DNA of 64,000 nucleotides from Calothrix sp. NIES-4101 (GCA_004296455.1 AP018280.1:4588001-4652000), one strand, 5' to 3'. Positions 25,999 to 36,718 are shown, counted from the stretch's first letter. Program-made: numbers and translations. The notes: generated from the letters alone by a model not told the origin.

Positions 25999-28769
25999 TG
26001 TCGTGCCTCTGCTGTCATCAAAGATTTAATATATTTGCGTATTTTCGAGGTTTGAAAATTAGTAGTTAGTTTCTTTAACTCAGCCACAAAGGGAGCTAGC
26101 TGCTGATTTTGTTTAGTTAGTTCCCCCAATGCTCCTTCAATTGCTGGGATATCTCCCATCATTGCCAGGTGATACAATTGCTGCAAAATTTCCTGGGGTG
26201 GCAAAGCTAATTCACTACTAATTGATTGTTCAGGTTGAGAAGGAGACTGTTTGAGGATAGATTCTGCATATATCCAGTCAGCTTTGAGGACTGATTGTAG
26301 TGCATTCAGCAGTTCATTTACTTGCAGGGGTTTAGGAACAAATGCTGCTGCTCCTGCTTGTAAACTTTGTTGGCGATTTTCCTCAAAGACGTTAGCACTA
26401 GAGACAATAATTGGAATTTCACGGGTTTGGGGATTTGCTTGTAGATGAACCATTAACTCAAAACCATCCATATTCGGCATGGCTAAGTCTAGGAGAATCA
26501 TATCTGGCTGATATTTAGTTGCTAATTCTAATCCCTGTTGACCCTCAAATGCTTCCAGAATTAGACAGCCAATTTCTTGTAGCAAGTTTGTCAAAATGGA
26601 ACGGTGGTTGTCATCGTCATCTACAACCAGAATCCGAGGTGCATCACCCCGAATACCACTGATTTTTTGTGGATTTGCAAGAGTTGTGTTTTCATTCCAT
26701 TCATGGGCAAGAGGTACTGTCACATCCAGCCAGAATAAACTCCCTTCACCCAGATGACTCTGGACTTGAATCTGACTCCCTAGTAATGTCGCGATTCTTT
26801 GACTGATAGTCAATCCTAAGCCTGTACCTTCAGAACGCTGTCCTGCGGAACCGACTTGTTCAAAGGGTAAAAAGATTTTTTCTAGTTGGTTAGGTGACAT
26901 CCCCACACCCGTATCTTCAATTTGAAAACGAATTGTTTTCGTAAGGGATTGACTGGATTCTGATTCAGCTTCTAAAACATCGACTTTAAATGTAACACTG
27001 CCATTATCGGTAAATTTAATTGCATTACCCAGCAAATTAATTAAAACTTGGCGCAATCGTTTTTCATCGGTTTCAATTGCAGCAGGTAATTTATCACTAA
27101 TTGCAACATTAAAACTAACCCCTTTTTGCTCGGCTCGGATACCACAAATCTCAGTGACACCATGTAAGAAACTAGGAATATGAACTACAGTGGGGACTAA
27201 TTCCAATTTACGTGCTTCAATTTTTGATAAATCAAGAATATCATTTATCAGCATTAATAAGTGTGAACCACATTGATAAATAATACTGACACCTTCCTTA
27301 TCTTTATCCTGCAAGTTTGGCGATTGTTCCAACACTTGAGCAAACCCCAAAATCCCATTCAACGGAGTTCGTAATTCGTGGCTCATATTTGCCAAAAATT
27401 CACTTTTGGCATGGTTTGCAGCATCAGCAGCTTGTTTGGCTTCTAATAATTCGTGAGTGCGTTCTGTGACTTTTATTTCTAAGGTTTTGGAATAATCTAA
27501 TAATTGACTGTTGGCAATTTCTAACTGTTGATTAGTTTCTTCTAGTTTCTTTTGTTTATAAGCATTAGTACTGGCAATAACACTACTAATAAATGCAGCT
27601 AAAGCAGGTGTGACCGGAATCATAATACCAGCTAAAAATATGCCATAGCTACCACCTAATAATGCCCCACTCAAACCGACAGTTGACCACAGAATTTTCC
27701 CACCGGGAATCCGGCGTTTGTTGGACATACTAGCTAAATACCAACTACCTAGAGAACCGATCGCCGACCAGAAAACAATCCAGAATGACGTAGATATCCC
27801 AGAAATGCCGTGGATAGTGGTATTACCTATTTTTGCCCCTCGCACCATTTGTAGGGCAATATTGGCATGGATGACTACACCGGGAGTTGGTTTTTGAGCC
27901 GAAAGTAAAGACGAACTGAAGGGAGTGCCGAAAAAGTCATTGGTACTAGTAGCAGTTGAACCAATAAATACCATGCGATCGCTCATTAAATTAGCGGGGA
28001 TTTTTCCCGCCAATACATCACGCATCGTCACTGTTTTAAATGCTACCTCTGAACCATGCCAATTGAGAAGAATTTGATAACCTCCTACATCCCCATCGCT
28101 ATAACCTGCTTCTTGATGTTTCAGAGGTTTGTAAATGGCTTTCCCCAATTGAAACTTCAGTTGCTTTTCATTAACTAATTCCAGGCTAATCTTGTCAGCT
28201 TCGAGATATTTCAAGGCTACACGGGTTGCCAACCCTGCTTTAATTTTCCCATCCTCCTTGGCATCTTCAGCTGTCAACAGGGCACGACGCACATGGCGAT
28301 CGCCATCTAATACCAAATCAGCTAATCCCACCTGGTCATTTTTTTTCAGTTCTGGTGGGGGATTGACCCGCTCTCCAGTGATTTTTTCCACACCGATTAA
28401 ATTGGGAGTAGTGCGAAAAACCTCTACTAACTTTTCGTATCCAGTTCCTTCTGGTAAATCCCGATACAAGTCTAAACCAATTGAGCGGGGTTTTTGTTCT
28501 TTAATTTTTTCTAATAATTTTGCTAACGACCAGTCAGGGACAGGCCATTTTCCTACTGATTGAATATCACGTTCATCAATAGTGACAACGACAATTTCAT
28601 CAGCTATTGTTTGTTGCGATTTCAGTCGCATCCATTCATCACGTAGTTTCCACTCAGGTAAATTAAATAGTCCCAAGGATTGTCCAGCAATGACTGTCAG
28701 AGTAACACTAGGAATAATAATTAAAATACTACGAGTTTTTTGAACAAAGGTCTGGAATTTACACCACAT
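25995..28769 (-). CDS. CHASE2-domain hybrid sensor histidine kinase
   Basis: About 924 residues from the ATG at 28769 (MWCKFQTF). An upstream ATG at 28844 is in frame but would place a strong hairpin inside the coding region. First membrane helix ([16 protein letters not shown]), periplasmic CHASE2 sensor ([32 protein letters not shown]), then three closely spaced helices. A coiled coil leads to HisKA with [15 protein letters not shown]. The HATPase shows [25 protein letters not shown] and [14 protein letters not shown] domain ([32 protein letters not shown]) and a C-terminal helical tail follow. It senses an unknown extracytoplasmic signal and is coupled to the REC-kinase gene. Confidence 0.93.
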   Translation of the reverse strand: MWCKFQTFVQKTRSILIIIPSVTLTVIAGQSLGLFNLPEWKLRDEWMRLKSQQTIADEIVVVTIDERDIQSVGKWPVPDWSLAKLLEKIKEQKPRSIGLDLYRDLPEGTGYEKLVEVFRTTPNLIGVEKITGERVNPPPELKKNDQVGLADLVLDGDRHVRRALLTAEDAKEDGKIKAGLATRVALKYLEADKISLELVNEKQLKFQLGKAIYKPLKHQEAGYSDGDVGGYQILLNWHGSEVAFKTVTMRDVLAGKIPANLMSDRMVFIGSTATSTNDFFGTPFSSSLLSAQKPTPGVVIHANIALQMVRGAKIGNTTIHGISGISTSFWIVFWSAIGSLGSWYLASMSNKRRIPGGKILWSTVGLSGALLGGSYGIFLAGIMIPVTPALAAFISSVIASTNAYKQKKLEETNQQLEIANSQLLDYSKTLEIKVTERTHELLEAKQAADAANHAKSEFLANMSHELRTPLNGILGFAQVLEQSPNLQDKDKEGVSIIYQCGSHLLMLINDILDLSKIEARKLELVPTVVHIPSFLHGVTEICGIRAEQKGVSFNVAISDKLPAAIETDEKRLRQVLINLLGNAIKFTDNGSVTFKVDVLEAESESSQSLTKTIRFQIEDTGVGMSPNQLEKIFLPFEQVGSAGQRSEGTGLGLTISQRIATLLGSQIQVQSHLGEGSLFWLDVTVPLAHEWNENTTLANPQKISGIRGDAPRILVVDDDDNHRSILTNLLQEIGCLILEAFEGQQGLELATKYQPDMILLDLAMPNMDGFELMVHLQANPQTREIPIIVSSANVFEENRQQSLQAGAAAFVPKPLQVNELLNALQSVLKADWIYAESILKQSPSQPEQSISSELALPPQEILQQLYHLAMMGDIPAIEGALGELTKQNQQLAPFVAELKKLTTNFQTSKIRKYIKSLMTAEARQ

Positions 28770-28812
28770 GCCATATATTAAATTATTTTCAATTCCTGTA
28801 GAAAGAAATAGC

Positions 28813-28837
28813 GGGGAGGGTTTTCGTTTCCCCTCCC
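28813..28837 (-). terminator. GC-rich hairpin between the DUF928 and CHASE2 genes
   Basis: Perfect 8-bp stem GGGGAGGG/CCCCTCCC with a 9-base loop, 58 bases after the DUF928 stop. No long T-run follows, so it may be a partial terminator or an mRNA stabiliser between cistrons. Confidence 0.55.
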
Positions 28838-28894
28838 GATGCAAAAGACACTATTCCGTTTTTGGGTTAGCTGCGTTCTTACTCTCCTAATTTC

Positions 28895-29908
28895 TTAGTT
28901 GGCAGATGATATTAATGGAGCTTTGGCAATCTCTTTCAAGCTAACTGAAGAAAGCAGTTCCCCCCATTGTTTGCTGATAGTTGGATTATTGGGCTGACTG
29001 GCATGGAGTTCTGCCAATGTTGCTACACAGTCATACCACACACCATTTTTACCTAACACTTCTGCTCGCTTGAATGCGTCTTGCTGCTGGATTGCTGTTG
29101 CTAATTCTGCACTAGGCTGGATGCGCTGAATCCAACCATCAACATAAGGGGTGCTGGGACTGAGTTGTCCATCCACCTTCAGTGCTAGGAACCATTGATA
29201 ATTCTTACCCACAGTTAAAGCTGCCGCTTCCTCTGGTAATTTGACTGCGACGACACCAGACTTCCCAGCTACAGGAATCGTCATACTATGGTGCATATTA
29301 CCAACTTCATCTTTGATGCTGAACACAGCTTCTTTAGCATCAGAAGCCGGAAGATATACCATTACTGCCGGACGTTCAGATACTGTTGTTCCATAATAAC
29401 TTTGAGGCATGAGTCCAATTAATGCTGATGGCCCCGTAGCAGCTACTGTCGATGGATTCAAGTAGTAAGTACCAACGCGGGAAGCCCCACCACTTGCCTG
29501 CTGTGGAGCGCTGTTACCCTTGGCTGGAGTAAACAGATTCCCACGGGAAGCTCCACCACTAGCATGTTGCGGAGCGCCGTTACCCTTGGCTGGAGTAAAC
29601 AGATTCCCACGGGAAGCTCCTCCTGTTGCTTGTTTGGGAGCACCATTTCCTCTGCCAGGAGTAAAGAAACCACCACGGGAAGCTCCTCCTGTTGCTTGTC
29701 TGGGAGCCCCATTTCCTTTGCCAGGAGTAAAGAAACTACTACGGGAAGCTCCTCCTGTTGCTTGGGACGGGGCACTATTTCTAGATGGTGGTGTAAATGT
29801 GACAGCATTCGCACTACTGCATACAGTGCTCGTTATCAGAGCAATTACCGTAGCTAAATGCCAGGGACGTAGCACAGTCAATGAACTCACAAAATATCTG
29901 CTTTTCAT
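28895..29908 (-). CDS. DUF928 domain secreted protein with 22-residue tandem repeats
   Basis: 337 residues. Signal peptide (LATVIALITSTVCSSANA). Residues about 45-150 hold five tandem copies of a 22-residue unit of the type NGAPxQATGGASRGxxFTPG, the last one degenerate. The C-terminal ~180 residues are the DUF928 domain (RPAVMVYLPASDAKEAVFSI, YQWFLALKVDG, WYDCVATLAEL). DUF928 proteins are found in cyanobacteria, often near CHAT and CHASE2 genes; their role is unknown. The basic, Gly-rich repeats look like a surface or matrix-binding tail. It lies between the CHAT protease gene (190 bases upstream) and the CHASE2 kinase gene on the same strand. Confidence 0.85.
   Translation of the reverse strand: MKSRYFVSSLTVLRPWHLATVIALITSTVCSSANAVTFTPPSRNSAPSQATGGASRSSFFTPGKGNGAPRQATGGASRGGFFTPGRGNGAPKQATGGASRGNLFTPAKGNGAPQHASGGASRGNLFTPAKGNSAPQQASGGASRVGTYYLNPSTVAATGPSALIGLMPQSYYGTTVSERPAVMVYLPASDAKEAVFSIKDEVGNMHHSMTIPVAGKSGVVAVKLPEEAAALTVGKNYQWFLALKVDGQLSPSTPYVDGWIQRIQPSAELATAIQQQDAFKRAEVLGKNGVWYDCVATLAELHASQPNNPTISKQWGELLSSVSLKEIAKAPLISSAN
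29480..29800 (-). repeat. 66-bp coding tandem repeat
   Basis: About four to five copies of a 66-bp unit encode the 22-residue repeats of the DUF928 protein. The copies are similar at the DNA level, suggesting recent expansion and possible copy-number variation. Confidence 0.8.
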
Positions 29909-30099
29909 GGTATTTTACTCATTTTTGTTAATTTTTGATGTCAAATACATTGATAGAATCTGTCTCAAAAATTTGTTTTAACCTTCAGCCTCAACCAAGC
30001 TAAACAGGGAATATATTTCCTTTTATAAGCGACTTCAGAGAAAAAAGCCAGGAAAATATACTGTTGTTTTAAAACAAATGCCATCAGTATTATCACGTA

Positions 30100-32700
30100 C
30101 TAAATCCAGTTACCAACTAAAACAAAAGCAGACCAAAAGAAGGGGTCGCGGAAATCGGTTCGATGAATTAGGTTTATCTGAGCTTGTCGCAAGGCTTCAG
30201 CTTTAGTAATTTTTGGTTGTCGCAGTTGTTCATAGAAGCTAGTCATCAGCATCTCTGCGGCTTTATCTTTAACTGGCCAGAGAGTTGCAATGGTAGAGCG
30301 AGCACCAGATTTAACTGCTAAACCAGCCAGTCCCAAGACAGCGCGATCGTCCCCTGTGGCGGTATCACAAGCACTCAATACCAGTAATTCGATCGCCTTC
30401 GATGCATTCCCACTTCGATTTTTTAAAAGTTCCGACAATTCCTTCACGTTGACTCGTCCATCCCACGTCAACAGGTAAGTATCTTCGAGACGGGAACTAA
30501 ATTGTCCGTGGGTAGCCAGGTGAACCACATCTGCATTACTAGATTTAACGCGATCGCCTAATGCTTGACTAGTAAATTGCTGATTTAGCAACATATTCGA
30601 TGATACTGTTTTCGAGATTTGCTTGACTTCCGATTCCACTGCCGGTAAAGCTGCAAAACCAGAGCGAGATTCACTAATACCACCAACAATCGCGTTAATT
30701 TTATTTTGCTGGAGGGAATGTGCTGCCATTAGTTGCAATCCTGGAGAGAGAGCAACTGCATATTTTTCAATCAAATACTGCTTGCCATCGTATAGGGCTG
30801 CCATCGGTATATTCCGCAGCTTCCCATCCAAAACAAAAACCAGCGTTTTCGTATTTTTAAAGGCTCCATCCTGTTCTGCTGGACGAATCAACCAATCATA
30901 AATTTCTTGGGTAAATTGCTTCCTTTGCTGAGAATCGGAAACCGGATTGAGATAAACCAGTAAATTATTTAGAGTTTGCTCAATTTCCGTTTGAGATTTG
31001 CGAGTTACGTAATAACGCAGAGGTTGTCCGGTTTGGGAAATAATTGTAGCTAGGCGATCGCCTAAAATAATTGGGTAAATAACTGATGCAGTGGGGTCTA
31101 CTTTATCAATTTGCTGGGCTTTATCTAGACAAGCTTCCCGGAAAAAGTTATCGAGTTCGGCAACTTGTAGAGATTCGATCAATTCACGAGCTTGTAACAA
31201 TTCCACCTGGGTTGGTTGCTCGTCTAAAAGCAAAGCCACTAATTCCCGATATACAGGTTCTACACTTTCGCGGAAAGAAAATTGGACATCAGGGTTAATT
31301 GCAGCTAAATCAGAACGCAGTGCTTTTAATGACCTCACTGCCTCAGTATAGGCAGAAATAGCTTGTGCTTTATTACCCTGTTGCTTATATGATTTGCCGA
31401 CCTGCCATGCTGACTGAGCGATAATATCATCTGCTTGGATTTTGCGGGCAATATTCAAGGATTTTTCCGCTAACTCCTGGGCTGAAGACCACTGAGAGGT
31501 GCGACTATAAATTTGTCCTAATTGATACAAAGCATGAGATTCTGCGGCAGCATCTTGAATAGTTTGGGCGGATTTAACTGTAAGAGTCATCAGCTGGGCT
31601 AAGTCTTGGCTGGGTAAAACTTGATCGGGGTTTTCCAGTTTATTCAGGGTAGCCACAAAATTAATCGCCGCATATAGGGCAGTATGGCTGGGAGGTAGTT
31701 CTGCAAGCTGTTGTTTTAGCTGTGGTGCGAGGGGAATTGCATATTCGAGCTTGTCGTAATCCACCAACAATTTGAATCGAGCTAAACGGGCTTGTAGCGC
31801 TTCATTTGGATTATTTGCAGCCTTTTCCGCATCTTCAAAGTAGTTTAATGCAGTTTCTGGGTCTTGGGAGTCTGCTGCTACTTTCCCTAAACTAGAGAGA
31901 ATTGAACTTAACTGAGTTTTGGCTTGAATTTTATTTGCCGTTGCTAGGCTCTGTTCTAGTACTTGCTGGCTTTGGGTATCACCGATCGCATGTAAAGCCA
32001 AACCCAGCGATCGCAATCCACTGACTTTGACTTCTGAATCTGGCATTGCTGCCATTTTTTGGCTTAATTCTTCTAATTGCTGCCGAGAACGTCGGTAAAA
32101 TCCCAAACTTTGTAAAGCCTGTGCCTGGTTAATTTGACTGCCCAGACTTCCGGTTGTATCTCCCGCTTGTTGATAATATTTTTGGGCTTGCTGCCAAGTG
32201 GCGATCGCCGTTTCTGCTTTCCCTGTACGCAGTTGTAAATTTGCTTGGGTATTCAGTGTTTGTGCCCAGACAATCGCATCAGCAGAGGGTTTAGTCGTTT
32301 GCAAAAGTTTTATGCTTTGTTCGATCGATTTTTGGGCTGCTTCCCACTGGTTAAGTTCCTGTTGTGCCAGAGATAGATAACTTAAACCGAGAGCTTGATT
32401 GAGGCGATCGCCTGTGGCTTGATACTTTTGTACTGCGGTTTGCCAAGCTGTCACTGCTTCGTTAAAGCGTCCCAAACCGTAAAATTTTCTTCCCTCCTCT
32501 AGCAAATTAGTAGATTGAGAAACAGAAATCACAGAAGATTCTATAGCTGAAACATTTACCGGGCTGGTTTGCTGTCTTGGCACACTGTTTAACCCAGAAG
32601 GTGAAGATGCTTTGACAGGTGCAATGGTAAATGCCAGACACAAACTGAAAATACTCAAGCTGACATACAGCCAGCGAGTTTGTCTTATTCGGAAAGCCAT
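30100..32700 (-). CDS. TPR-CHAT caspase-like protease
   Basis: 866 residues. A signal-peptide-like hydrophobic N-terminus (LYVSLSIFSLCLAFTIA, then VKAS) suggests export. Residues about 65-480 are TPR-like helical repeats (EEGRKFYGLGRFNEAVTAWQ and others). The C-terminal ~330 residues are a CHAT domain with the catalytic His731 in VHLATHGQFS and Cys778 in LVLSACDTATGD, both intact. CHAT proteases are distant caspase relatives that cleave specific partners; TPR repeats usually recognise them. It is the first gene of the minus-strand arm that continues with DUF928 and two kinases, and it lies back to back with the secretion arm. The substrate is unknown; the exported neighbours are candidates. 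Confidence 0.92.
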   Translation of the reverse strand: MAFRIRQTRWLYVSLSIFSLCLAFTIAPVKASSPSGLNSVPRQQTSPVNVSAIESSVISVSQSTNLLEEGRKFYGLGRFNEAVTAWQTAVQKYQATGDRLNQALGLSYLSLAQQELNQWEAAQKSIEQSIKLLQTTKPSADAIVWAQTLNTQANLQLRTGKAETAIATWQQAQKYYQQAGDTTGSLGSQINQAQALQSLGFYRRSRQQLEELSQKMAAMPDSEVKVSGLRSLGLALHAIGDTQSQQVLEQSLATANKIQAKTQLSSILSSLGKVAADSQDPETALNYFEDAEKAANNPNEALQARLARFKLLVDYDKLEYAIPLAPQLKQQLAELPPSHTALYAAINFVATLNKLENPDQVLPSQDLAQLMTLTVKSAQTIQDAAAESHALYQLGQIYSRTSQWSSAQELAEKSLNIARKIQADDIIAQSAWQVGKSYKQQGNKAQAISAYTEAVRSLKALRSDLAAINPDVQFSFRESVEPVYRELVALLLDEQPTQVELLQARELIESLQVAELDNFFREACLDKAQQIDKVDPTASVIYPIILGDRLATIISQTGQPLRYYVTRKSQTEIEQTLNNLLVYLNPVSDSQQRKQFTQEIYDWLIRPAEQDGAFKNTKTLVFVLDGKLRNIPMAALYDGKQYLIEKYAVALSPGLQLMAAHSLQQNKINAIVGGISESRSGFAALPAVESEVKQISKTVSSNMLLNQQFTSQALGDRVKSSNADVVHLATHGQFSSRLEDTYLLTWDGRVNVKELSELLKNRSGNASKAIELLVLSACDTATGDDRAVLGLAGLAVKSGARSTIATLWPVKDKAAEMLMTSFYEQLRQPKITKAEALRQAQINLIHRTDFRDPFFWSAFVLVGNWI

Positions 32701-33026
32701 AAGTAATTAACCAATATTCATAAAAACTTGTGGGAAAGCGATCGCAGCACAAGTGCGTCAAGAATCAGTAAACTTATATTGCCCAACTTATGATTCGATA
32801 TATCAGGTGATGCTATTTCAGGAAAAATTCTGAAACATATCCAAGTTCTAAAATCCTTGTTTATCCGGGATTTCTTAGTTGCTAATGGCGTAGCTTGCTC
32901 TTCGCGGAGCGAGTATTACGAATTGTGAATTGGTATGATGGGGTAGAATATCCGAAATTTTTGAAAAAGTGGGCGTTTGGACTACTAGAAGCCGCAGTAC
33001 AGGTTAATACTTTTGTTTAGGATTGC
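32701..33026. other. Intergenic region with a short palindromic repeat
   Basis: Upstream region of the CHAT gene, so it should include its promoter. A hairpin-forming repeat of a type scattered through cyanobacterial genomes is seen at 32895-32917 (CTTGCTC, TTCGCG loop, GAGCGAG). No gene seen. Confidence 0.5.
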
Positions 33027-33036
33027 GGTTATTAGG

Positions 33037-34726
33037 CAGGGTAAACGCATCTAAATAGCCAAAATATTGGCAAAATAAGCTTTTCCAATGAGAAAAAAAT
33101 ATGAATATGGTATCGAATATTTTTAATCAGAAAAAATGATTTAACATCCAATATTAATTGAAAAAGATGCAAGTATTTATCATTAAAATTACATCAATAA
33201 ATATCATAAATATGAATATACTTACGAATTTAATGTATTATTTAAATAATTATTTTGAAGGCGAGATAAAATTATTTGTTGAATAAGCTAACTAAATATT
33301 CATTATCCCAACCAGCTTTTTTTCGCTTATTATTGACTCCAATCTTTGATGATTTCTCTTGGGTTATAAGACTGTGGGCAATATGCCTTAAAACGGCAAA
33401 ATTAGCTGGAGCATTATCTTTACGTATTCGAGAATCATCTTCGTGAAACTGAACATCCAATACCCAATGTAAACAATTCTCTATCTGCCAATGGCTACGT
33501 ATTGCATTACTAAAAAACTCTGCATTTCGGTCTATACTCATAATATAATAACGACTTTCTAACTTAGTTTTACCATTTGCAATTCTCAAAGTATCAACCT
33601 TTCCAATACTGTATAGATTTGCCCATGCATCTTTGAGGTCAAGAAGATGTCCGACATTATTTAACACGCTGTAATACCTAGTAACTATTCGTCCGTGACT
33701 CTCATCAACCAAACGATGCTCTGTATGCTGATATTGTTGAAATTTAGAAATAATTGCATCTTTAAATAAAGCTTCTACTTGATTATACAAGTTTTTTTGA
33801 TTCTTCTTAAGTGCAATAATATAATCTGCTTCTTGCTTGACAATTTGTTTAACAATTGATTTTTGACAACCCATTGCATCGATAGAAACAATACAGCCTT
33901 TGAGAGATAATAGTTTAATCAATTCTGGAATCGCTGTAATTTCATTTGATTTATCATCAACTTTTAATTGACCTAAAACTAATTGCACATTTGTCGCCCA
34001 TGCACTAATCATATGTATGGCAGCTTTATCTTGACTTTTATCATATGAATGGCGCAGGGTTTTACCATCAATTGCAACAACTTCTCCCGAAGTTAATTTA
34101 CTAATTGACTGAATCCAATTAATAAAACTTGATTGAAATTCCTCTGGATTGATACGAGCAAAAACACGAGCAAATGTATCGTGTGAGGGGATACCATTCG
34201 GTAACTTTAAAAATTTTTTTAACCACTGTTGCTTGGCTTTCCCATATTCTTCTATTTCACCCCATGTATCTGCTCCACAAACTACAGCACAGATTGCAAT
34301 TGTAAAGATATCCAGTAAGCTATGTCGTTTTGTGCGTTCTACTCTTGGATCTTTTACCGAATCAAAGTGGTCTGCGATCGTCAATTTTGGTTTCAGTTTC
34401 ATCTCAATATTTTCATTTCTTCAGATTCTATAGAACTGAAAATACCATTGCACTGACACTATTTTTCTGCTATTGACGCTCTTTCAAGATTTCTGAAAAA
34501 GGCAACTTTGTCGAACAATAGTAAATATACTGCAATAATTACTGATTTAGTATCATAAATAAAACTTCTATCTCTAATAACAAGACATTCTAGAAAATTC
34601 ATAAATGTAATACTTAATTACTAAAATGATTTGCTTTTATGAGTCAAGTAAGCTCTATTTATTTTAAATTCACTAATAAAGCTTTTTGTCAATACTTGTG
34701 ATGTTTTTTTAGATGCGTTTCCCCTG
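33037..34726 (-). mobile_element. Complete ISAs1-family insertion sequence, 1690 bp
   Basis: Terminal inverted repeats of 19 bp with one mismatch (both ends carry AAACGCATCTAAA after CAGGG). A perfect 10-bp target duplication GGTTATTAGG lies at 33027-33036 and 34727-34736. The noncoding flanks inside the element (235 and 324 bases) are long for the family. It is inserted between the CHAT and ShlB arms. Confidence 0.93.
33272..34402 (-). CDS. ISAs1-family DDE transposase
   Basis: 376 residues, full length for the family. Recognised by LTIADHFDSVKDPRVERTKR, GIPSHDTFARVFARI, the first catalytic Asp in VVAIDGKTLRHSYD, the second in IVSIDAMGCQKSI, and the Glu region IENCLHWVLDVQFHEDDSRI. All catalytic residues are present and the frame is open, so it could be active. 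Confidence 0.93.
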   Translation of the reverse strand: MKLKPKLTIADHFDSVKDPRVERTKRHSLLDIFTIAICAVVCGADTWGEIEEYGKAKQQWLKKFLKLPNGIPSHDTFARVFARINPEEFQSSFINWIQSISKLTSGEVVAIDGKTLRHSYDKSQDKAAIHMISAWATNVQLVLGQLKVDDKSNEITAIPELIKLLSLKGCIVSIDAMGCQKSIVKQIVKQEADYIIALKKNQKNLYNQVEALFKDAIISKFQQYQHTEHRLVDESHGRIVTRYYSVLNNVGHLLDLKDAWANLYSIGKVDTLRIANGKTKLESRYYIMSIDRNAEFFSNAIRSHWQIENCLHWVLDVQFHEDDSRIRKDNAPANFAVLRHIAHSLITQEKSSKIGVNNKRKKAGWDNEYLVSLFNK

Positions 34727-34736
34727 GGTTATTAGG

Positions 34737-35215
34737 GCTGATTAGCACTGAATCATTTTGTTTTTGAAGCTTATCTAAACAAATTACGGGAAAGCTACGT
34801 GATACGGAACTGGTTATCCTCTCCGTAACCATATAAACCAGTATTTACTCTAGTGGCATTTGTAAAAAATACTGCCACTATAATTTTGTTTGTAGTTAAT
34901 TTTTTATTGACATACGGGACATACAGGTAAATGCTAAAACCCATCCCGGAGGATGGATAAGTAGCCCCAATTGATGAGAATCTCTCTTCGTAAGGGCGCA
35001 TCTATTATCTGCGGTTTTAGTTTCTGTGTCTCATTTATCTCTAAGATGCTTGTAATATCTGCTAATCCTAATAAGTAGGAAGGCGAAATTATTTGTAAGC
35101 TCAAAACAACTACTGAACGAGGCTTGAATGTAGCGATGCCCTGAGCTTGTCGGAATGTCTAAACCAGACATTTGGTTTGCTTTAATCTCACTCAACTACT
35201 TGGTATTAATTAACT
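34737..35215. other. Intergenic region between two insertion sequences, with repeat copy 2
   Basis: About 480 bases of old chromosome between the ISAs1 and IS4-like elements. The second copy of the interspersed repeat of 11340-11440 lies at about 35101-35201 and includes a small dyad AATGTCT/AGACATT. No gene supported. Confidence 0.5.
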
Positions 35216-35224
35216 ATAACAAAC

Positions 35225-36495
35225 CTGACGGGGCGACAAAACAGTCTAGAAAGCTTATTTGGTAAAGAGTGTAGCGATTCGTGGTAAGAAAAGATAGGTC
35301 TAGTTATGTCAAGAAGACCTATCTAATGATAATGTTGCCTGAATTGTACCAAAAACATTTAAAAAGTCAACTCAGCCTTGCGGATTACATCTTTCTTAAA
35401 ATTTTGATTGCCCTGCTGCAATCAATTAAAAAAGTTAGTTTGGAAACCTTAGCTACAGTTCTACCAATTCCAATTACATTTGAAAGCCGGAGAAAGAGAA
35501 TACAGAGGTTTCTATCATTACCAAACCTCTCAATTGAAAAAATTTGGTTCCCGATTGTTACCACATGGTTAGAGACAGAATTCACCTCCGAAAAAATAGT
35601 TCATGTAGTAATTGACCGTACAAATTGGGCTTGTGTAAATTTGTTTATGGTTAGTGTTGTTTGGGATAAAAGAGCGTTTCCAGTATATTTTGAATTATTA
35701 CCCAAATTAGGTAGTAGTAATATTAATGAACAAACAGCAATTATTTCTAAAGTTTTACCAGTTTTCAAAAATCATAAAATTTGCGTATTAGGAGACCGAG
35801 AATTTTGTTCGATAAAACTGGCAAACTGGCTTAGAGAAAGAAGCATTTACTTCTGTCTTCGTATTAAAAAGAATCATTTAGTTGAGATGCAAACAGATAT
35901 TTGGTTAGAATTAAATGAGCTAGGATTATCTCCAGGTGTCTCTTTCTTTTTGAAAGGAGTAAAAGTTACAAAATCTCAAGGTTTTACAAGCTTTAATCTT
36001 GCATGTAAATGGAAGCGGAAAATCTTGGGAGTGGCACCCGAAGAAGGATGGTTTATTTTAACAAATTTAGATAGTTTAGAGTCGGCGATCGCTTACTATA
36101 AAAAAAGATTTGATATTGAGGAAATGTTTCGAGACTTTAAGAGTGGTGGTTATAATCTAGAGGGGACTAATGTATCTGGTGAACGGTTAATTGTTCTAAT
36201 TACATTGATTGCGATTGCTTACACTTCTGCCACAATTCAAGGACAAGAAATAAAACGTAAAGGAATACAGAAATATGTTGGTCGTGTTAAAGAATATGGG
36301 CGAACCCAAAGGCGACATAGCAGTTTTTATATCGGCTTATACGGCAATAATTGGGTCAATTTTATGGAACCTTGTATAGAATTAGTAACCGAATTAATGA
36401 AATTTAATATCAATAAGCGAAAGTATTATCAACGAGGATTGAGAGCTATGAGGCTTATTTTATCTGCCTCCTAGCGATTTTTGTCGCCCCGTCAG
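35225..36495 (+). mobile_element. Complete IS4-like insertion sequence, 1271 bp
   Basis: Perfect 17-bp terminal inverted repeats CTGACGGGGCGACAAAA at 35225-35241 and 36479-36495. A 9-bp target duplication ATAACAAAC lies at 35216-35224 and 36496-36504. One transposase gene fills it. It lies just upstream of the ShlB gene and may separate it from its old promoter. Confidence 0.95.
35332..36474 (+). CDS. IS4-like DDE transposase
   Basis: About 380 residues from MLPELYQKHL; the frame is open further upstream to a GTG at 35281. Catalytic residues are seen in VVIDRTNW (first Asp), VLGDREFCSIKLANWL (second Asp) and the Y-x2-R-x3-E-x6-K signature of IS4 enzymes, YKKRFDIEEMFRDFKSGG. Intact frame and ends suggest a functional element. 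Confidence 0.9.
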   Translation: MLPELYQKHLKSQLSLADYIFLKILIALLQSIKKVSLETLATVLPIPITFESRRKRIQRFLSLPNLSIEKIWFPIVTTWLETEFTSEKIVHVVIDRTNWACVNLFMVSVVWDKRAFPVYFELLPKLGSSNINEQTAIISKVLPVFKNHKICVLGDREFCSIKLANWLRERSIYFCLRIKKNHLVEMQTDIWLELNELGLSPGVSFFLKGVKVTKSQGFTSFNLACKWKRKILGVAPEEGWFILTNLDSLESAIAYYKKRFDIEEMFRDFKSGGYNLEGTNVSGERLIVLITLIAIAYTSATIQGQEIKRKGIQKYVGRVKEYGRTQRRHSSFYIGLYGNNWVNFMEPCIELVTELMKFNINKRKYYQRGLRAMRLILSAS

Positions 36496-36718
36496 ATAAC
36501 AAACACAGTTAAGGTAATAAATAAAATATACAAGTCAAGCAACTTCTTAGTTAATTTTACATAACCATTAGGACAGATTCAGGAAAATTTGATGGCAAAT
36601 TCAGGGCAATATCGCCTCTCCTTTGGCTATATAGGAGATTGAATTGTTATTTGCATGAGATAAATGGACGGAAAGTTACATCTGTGTGTCAGACATAAGC
36701 AAAGGAGAAGGGTGTCAA

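Noticed and set aside
29480-29800. Possible CRISPR-like array
   Set aside because: The repeat is a head-to-tail coding repeat in frame with a signal peptide and DUF928 domain; there are no unique spacers.
29458-29981. Open frames antisense or out of frame to the DUF928 gene
   Set aside because: They arise from the 66-bp repeat, which keeps several frames open; the translations are repetitive and lack start signals.
30100-32700. TPR-CHAT protein as the partner of a type III-E CRISPR effector (Craspase)
   Set aside because: No Cas7-11 gene, crRNA array or other cas gene lies in the window, and the protein appears to have an export signal.
34795-35001. 68-codon minus-strand open frame between the two ISs
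   Set aside because: No recognisable domain or ribosome-binding site, and it lies in sequence that also contains dispersed repeats.
36686-36718. GTG start 11 codons upstream of the chosen ShlB start
   Set aside because: The ATG at 36719 has AAGGAG at good spacing, while the GTG has no ribosome-binding site.
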